Origin: Candidatus Altimarinota bacterium | GTDB taxonomy: Bacteria; Patescibacteriota; Gracilibacteria; BD1-5; UBA2023 | DNA length: 10,430 nucleotides | NCBI GenBank assembly: GCA_943355085.1 | Contig: CALREC010000007.1 | Location: 1 to 10,430 of the forward strand | Reading direction: 5' to 3' | Part shown: positions 8,590-10,430 of the stretch, in pieces | Numbering within the stretch: position 1 is the stretch's first letter | Layout: each line of letters begins with the position of its first letter | Notes under the pieces: generated by a model | Databases searched by the model: none | What the model was told of the DNA's origin: nothing | Seen by the model: only the letters and a program-made list of their open reading frames with translations | Translations under genes and position numbers: made by a program

Positions 8590-10062
8590 ATGCCAAATAT
8601 CACTTCTCAAAATATAGACTATAATCAATGGTATCTTGATGTCGCAAAAGCAGCTGATCTATTTGAATACTCTCCTACCCCAGGGTGCATTACATTTCTT
8701 CCAAAGGCTGTTACTATGTGGGAGAGGATACGTTCCACTATGCAGCAAAAATTAGATGTACTCGGAGTACAAAATCTACTTTTACCGATGCTCATTCCGA
8801 TGAGTTTCTTTGAGCGTGAAAAGGATCATGTGGAAGGTTTTTCTCCAGAACTTGCAGTAGTGACTATCGGTGGTGGAAAAGCACTTGAAGATCCTTTGGC
8901 TATACGTCCCACATCAGAACTCATGTTTTGTGACTTTTTTAAGAATCGTCTTCATTCCTATCGTGACCTTCCACTTTTGTATAATCAATGGGTCAGCGTT
9001 CTTCGTTGGGAGAAGCGCACCAGGCCTTTTCTCCGTACTGCTGAATTTCACTGGCAAGAGGGACATACACTTCATGAAACTCGAGAAGAGGCCAATGAAT
9101 TCTCACGTGCAATACTCCATAGTGTGTATGTTGAAACAATCAATGAGCTCATGGCTATTGAGGGAATTTCTGGAACCAAGAGTCCGAGTGAGAAATTTGC
9201 TGGCGCCGATACCACATATACTTATGAACCCATGATGAGTAACTGATGGGCTCTGCAGATTTGTACTTCACATCTTCTTGGACAGGGATTCATGAAAGGA
9301 TTCGATGTAAAGTTTCAAAATAGAAATGGAGATATTGATAATCCTTGGTATACTTCATGGTGACTTTCTACACGATCTATTGGCGGTATTATTTCAAGTC
9401 ACTCTGATGACAAGGGTCTTATTGTGCCTCCAAAAATGAGCGAGTACCTGGCAACTATACTTCCTATTTATGGCAAATGAAATGAAGCGGTCATAAATCT
9501 ATATGTCCGCGAGATTGCAAAATCTATGCTGAACCATACTCATGAAGTACCTGTTCAGGGTGAATATTTTAGAGCGATTGTTGGAAATGGTGAGAAAGTT
9601 CTCATCGATCAAAGAAATGTTCGACTTGGAGAAAAGATCGGTGATTGGGAACAGTCTGGATACCCAGTTCGTATTGAATGCGGAGAGCGTGATATGGAAG
9701 GATGAAAGTGTGTTGTCGTATCGCGTATCACTGGAGAAAAAGTAATCATCGAATTAAGTGAGGTACGAAGAACTGTTGAGCGTATGCATACAGAATGACA
9801 AATGGCACTCCGAACAAGAAGTAGACAACGACTTACGGAAAACACAATTCTATGTCATACAATTGAAGATATTGGCATAGCTCTCGAATCTGGTAAATTT
9901 GCTCTCTATGCTTGGGATCGTAATCCAGAACTAGAGGCTATCATAAAAGATCGTTGGAAAGGAACCACGAGGTGTATTCCATTCGATGGACAGTTTACTG
10001 ATACTCTTTTGCCAACAATCCCTCCTAATCTTGTCCGTGTAATTATCGCAAGAAGTTTCTAA
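8590..10062 (+). CDS. proS: Prolyl-tRNA synthetase, archaeal/eukaryotic-like type
   Basis: Charges tRNA-Pro with proline using ATP in the cytoplasm. The 490 residues match the compact class (about 480-500) without the ~180-residue editing insertion found in typical bacterial ProRS. The class II core has motif 1 around AVTMWERI and the LLLPMLIP strand, RPTSE (106-110), motif 2 with LRWE and [12 protein letters not shown] starting at R149, and motif 3 [13 protein letters not shown] with G258. The anticodon-binding domain follows from about 285 (VPPKMS, then LPIYGKG). The chain ends in ARSF, where this type usually ends in Tyr, and the C-terminal zinc-like cysteines are mostly missing. Five of about 41 glycines use TGA (219, 258, 297, 372, 403); 258 and 372 are family-conserved. 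The frame extends upstream, but that stretch is low-complexity and hydrophobic, so the ATG just before PNITSQN is chosen. Confidence 0.95.
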
Positions 10063-10064
10063 TT

Positions 10065-10126
10065 TTAACGCACGATTACAGAATCAACTCCTCTAATACC
10101 AATTTGATTACAGAGGAATTAACGCA
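10065..10126 (+). repeat. Nested direct repeats and small hairpin downstream of proS
   Basis: TTAACGCA occurs at 10065-10072 and 10119-10126, and between them GATTACAGA occurs at 10074-10082 and 10106-10114. CCTCT (10090-10094) can pair with AGAGG (10112-10116), with further partial pairing inside. A T-rich stretch begins near 10129. It may act as a weak proS terminator, but the T tract is too far from the stem to be sure. Confidence 0.4.
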
Positions 10127-10192
10127 ATATTTTTTACTTTTTATAACGGAACTACATCCCTCAGTTCAAAAAATATCAATTTTAAAATTCTT

Positions 10193-10219
10193 TTGACAAA
10201 CCACAAAGCTCTCTATACT
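10193..10219 (+). promoter_or_regulatory. Promoter of the prepilin gene
   Basis: A perfect TTGACA (10193-10198) and TATACT (10214-10219) are separated by 15 nt, slightly short of the usual 16-18. The predicted start near 10226 gives a leader of about 53 nt that is rich in C and T with very few G (runs of C at about 10232 and 10272), so it should be unstructured. This is the best -35 box in the window and suggests strong expression. Confidence 0.6.
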
Positions 10220-10278
10220 AAGACCAGTCTCCCCCCACACTACAACATATATTTTTATCTCACTTAATTCTCCCCCAT

Positions 10279-10430
10279 ATGAAACAGACAAAAACAGGTA
10301 CTACTGGCACTACCATCACTACTGCGAGTACAACTACCAGAGATTATAAATGATTCACCCTCATCGAACTCATAGTCGTCATAACCATACTCACCATACT
10401 CTGAACCATAGGCTTTATCTCCATGAATGG
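10279..10430 (+). CDS. Type IV prepilin-like protein (partial, C-terminus beyond right edge)
   Basis: The N-terminus of a type IV pilin or pseudopilin. After a 25-residue leader the sequence reads K-G-FTLIELIVVITILTIL, the classic prepilin signal: cleavage after Gly25 by prepilin peptidase, Phe26 to be methylated, Glu30 at mature position +5, then the hydrophobic assembly helix. Gly25 itself is encoded by TGA, as is Gly42, so under the standard code the protein would stop exactly at the processing site. The leader is long and unusually Thr-rich (11 Thr of the first 24 residues; MKQTKTGTTGTTI at the start). Codons are markedly C-ending (acc, ctc, atc, gtc), unlike the neighbours, which suggests high expression. 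Only the first 50 residues are visible, so major pilin, minor pilin and pseudopilin cannot be told apart. A consensus promoter lies 60 nt upstream. Confidence 0.9.

Noticed and set aside
1..10430. UGA read as tryptophan (table 4)
   Set aside because: Trp is encoded by TGG at its expected places, for example in ProRS SWG, and the TGA positions align with conserved glycines.

Overview
This window comes from a bacterium that reads UGA as glycine (translation table 25), which points to the Candidate Phyla Radiation lineages Gracilibacteria (BD1-5) or Absconditabacteria (SR1). Under the standard code almost every gene is broken into short open frames. Read with TGA as Gly, the frames join into full-length, recognisable proteins, and many TGA codons fall on glycines that are invariant in the families (DprA, Rel, dUTPase, ProRS, subtilase, prepilin). 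I could not decide between the two phyla, and no rRNA or tRNA gene is present to settle it.

Left part (1-3121, minus strand): an apparent four-gene operon transcribed leftward from a promoter near 3156-3183. In transcription order it holds an EamA/DMT-type permease, a 181-residue hypothetical protein, a second EamA/DMT-type permease paralogous to the first, and dprA (natural transformation), which runs off the left edge. Position 3122-3325 is a divergent promoter region.

Middle (3326-8255, plus strand): a full-length bifunctional Rel/SpoT (p)ppGpp synthetase-hydrolase, then a large secreted subtilisin-like protease with a proline-rich repeat stalk and a six-cysteine C-terminal module, then dUTPase. 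A strong intrinsic terminator (8321-8358) ends this stretch.

Right part (8360-10430, plus strand): an AU-rich, partly structured leader, then proS of the compact archaeal/eukaryotic-like type, then a short intergenic region with nested repeats and a consensus promoter, then the start of a type IV prepilin-like protein that runs off the right edge.

Across the window none of the nine start codons has a convincing Shine-Dalgarno sequence, and at least three have a -10-like box so close that the mRNA would be almost leaderless. TGA use is uneven: frequent in the protease and dUTPase, rare in Rel and ProRS, absent from the hypothetical protein. The contents (DNA uptake and processing, pilin, surface protease, permeases, stringent response) fit a small, host-associated or scavenging cell, but that lifestyle link is inference. 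I found no CRISPR array, insertion sequence, prophage or toxin-antitoxin module.
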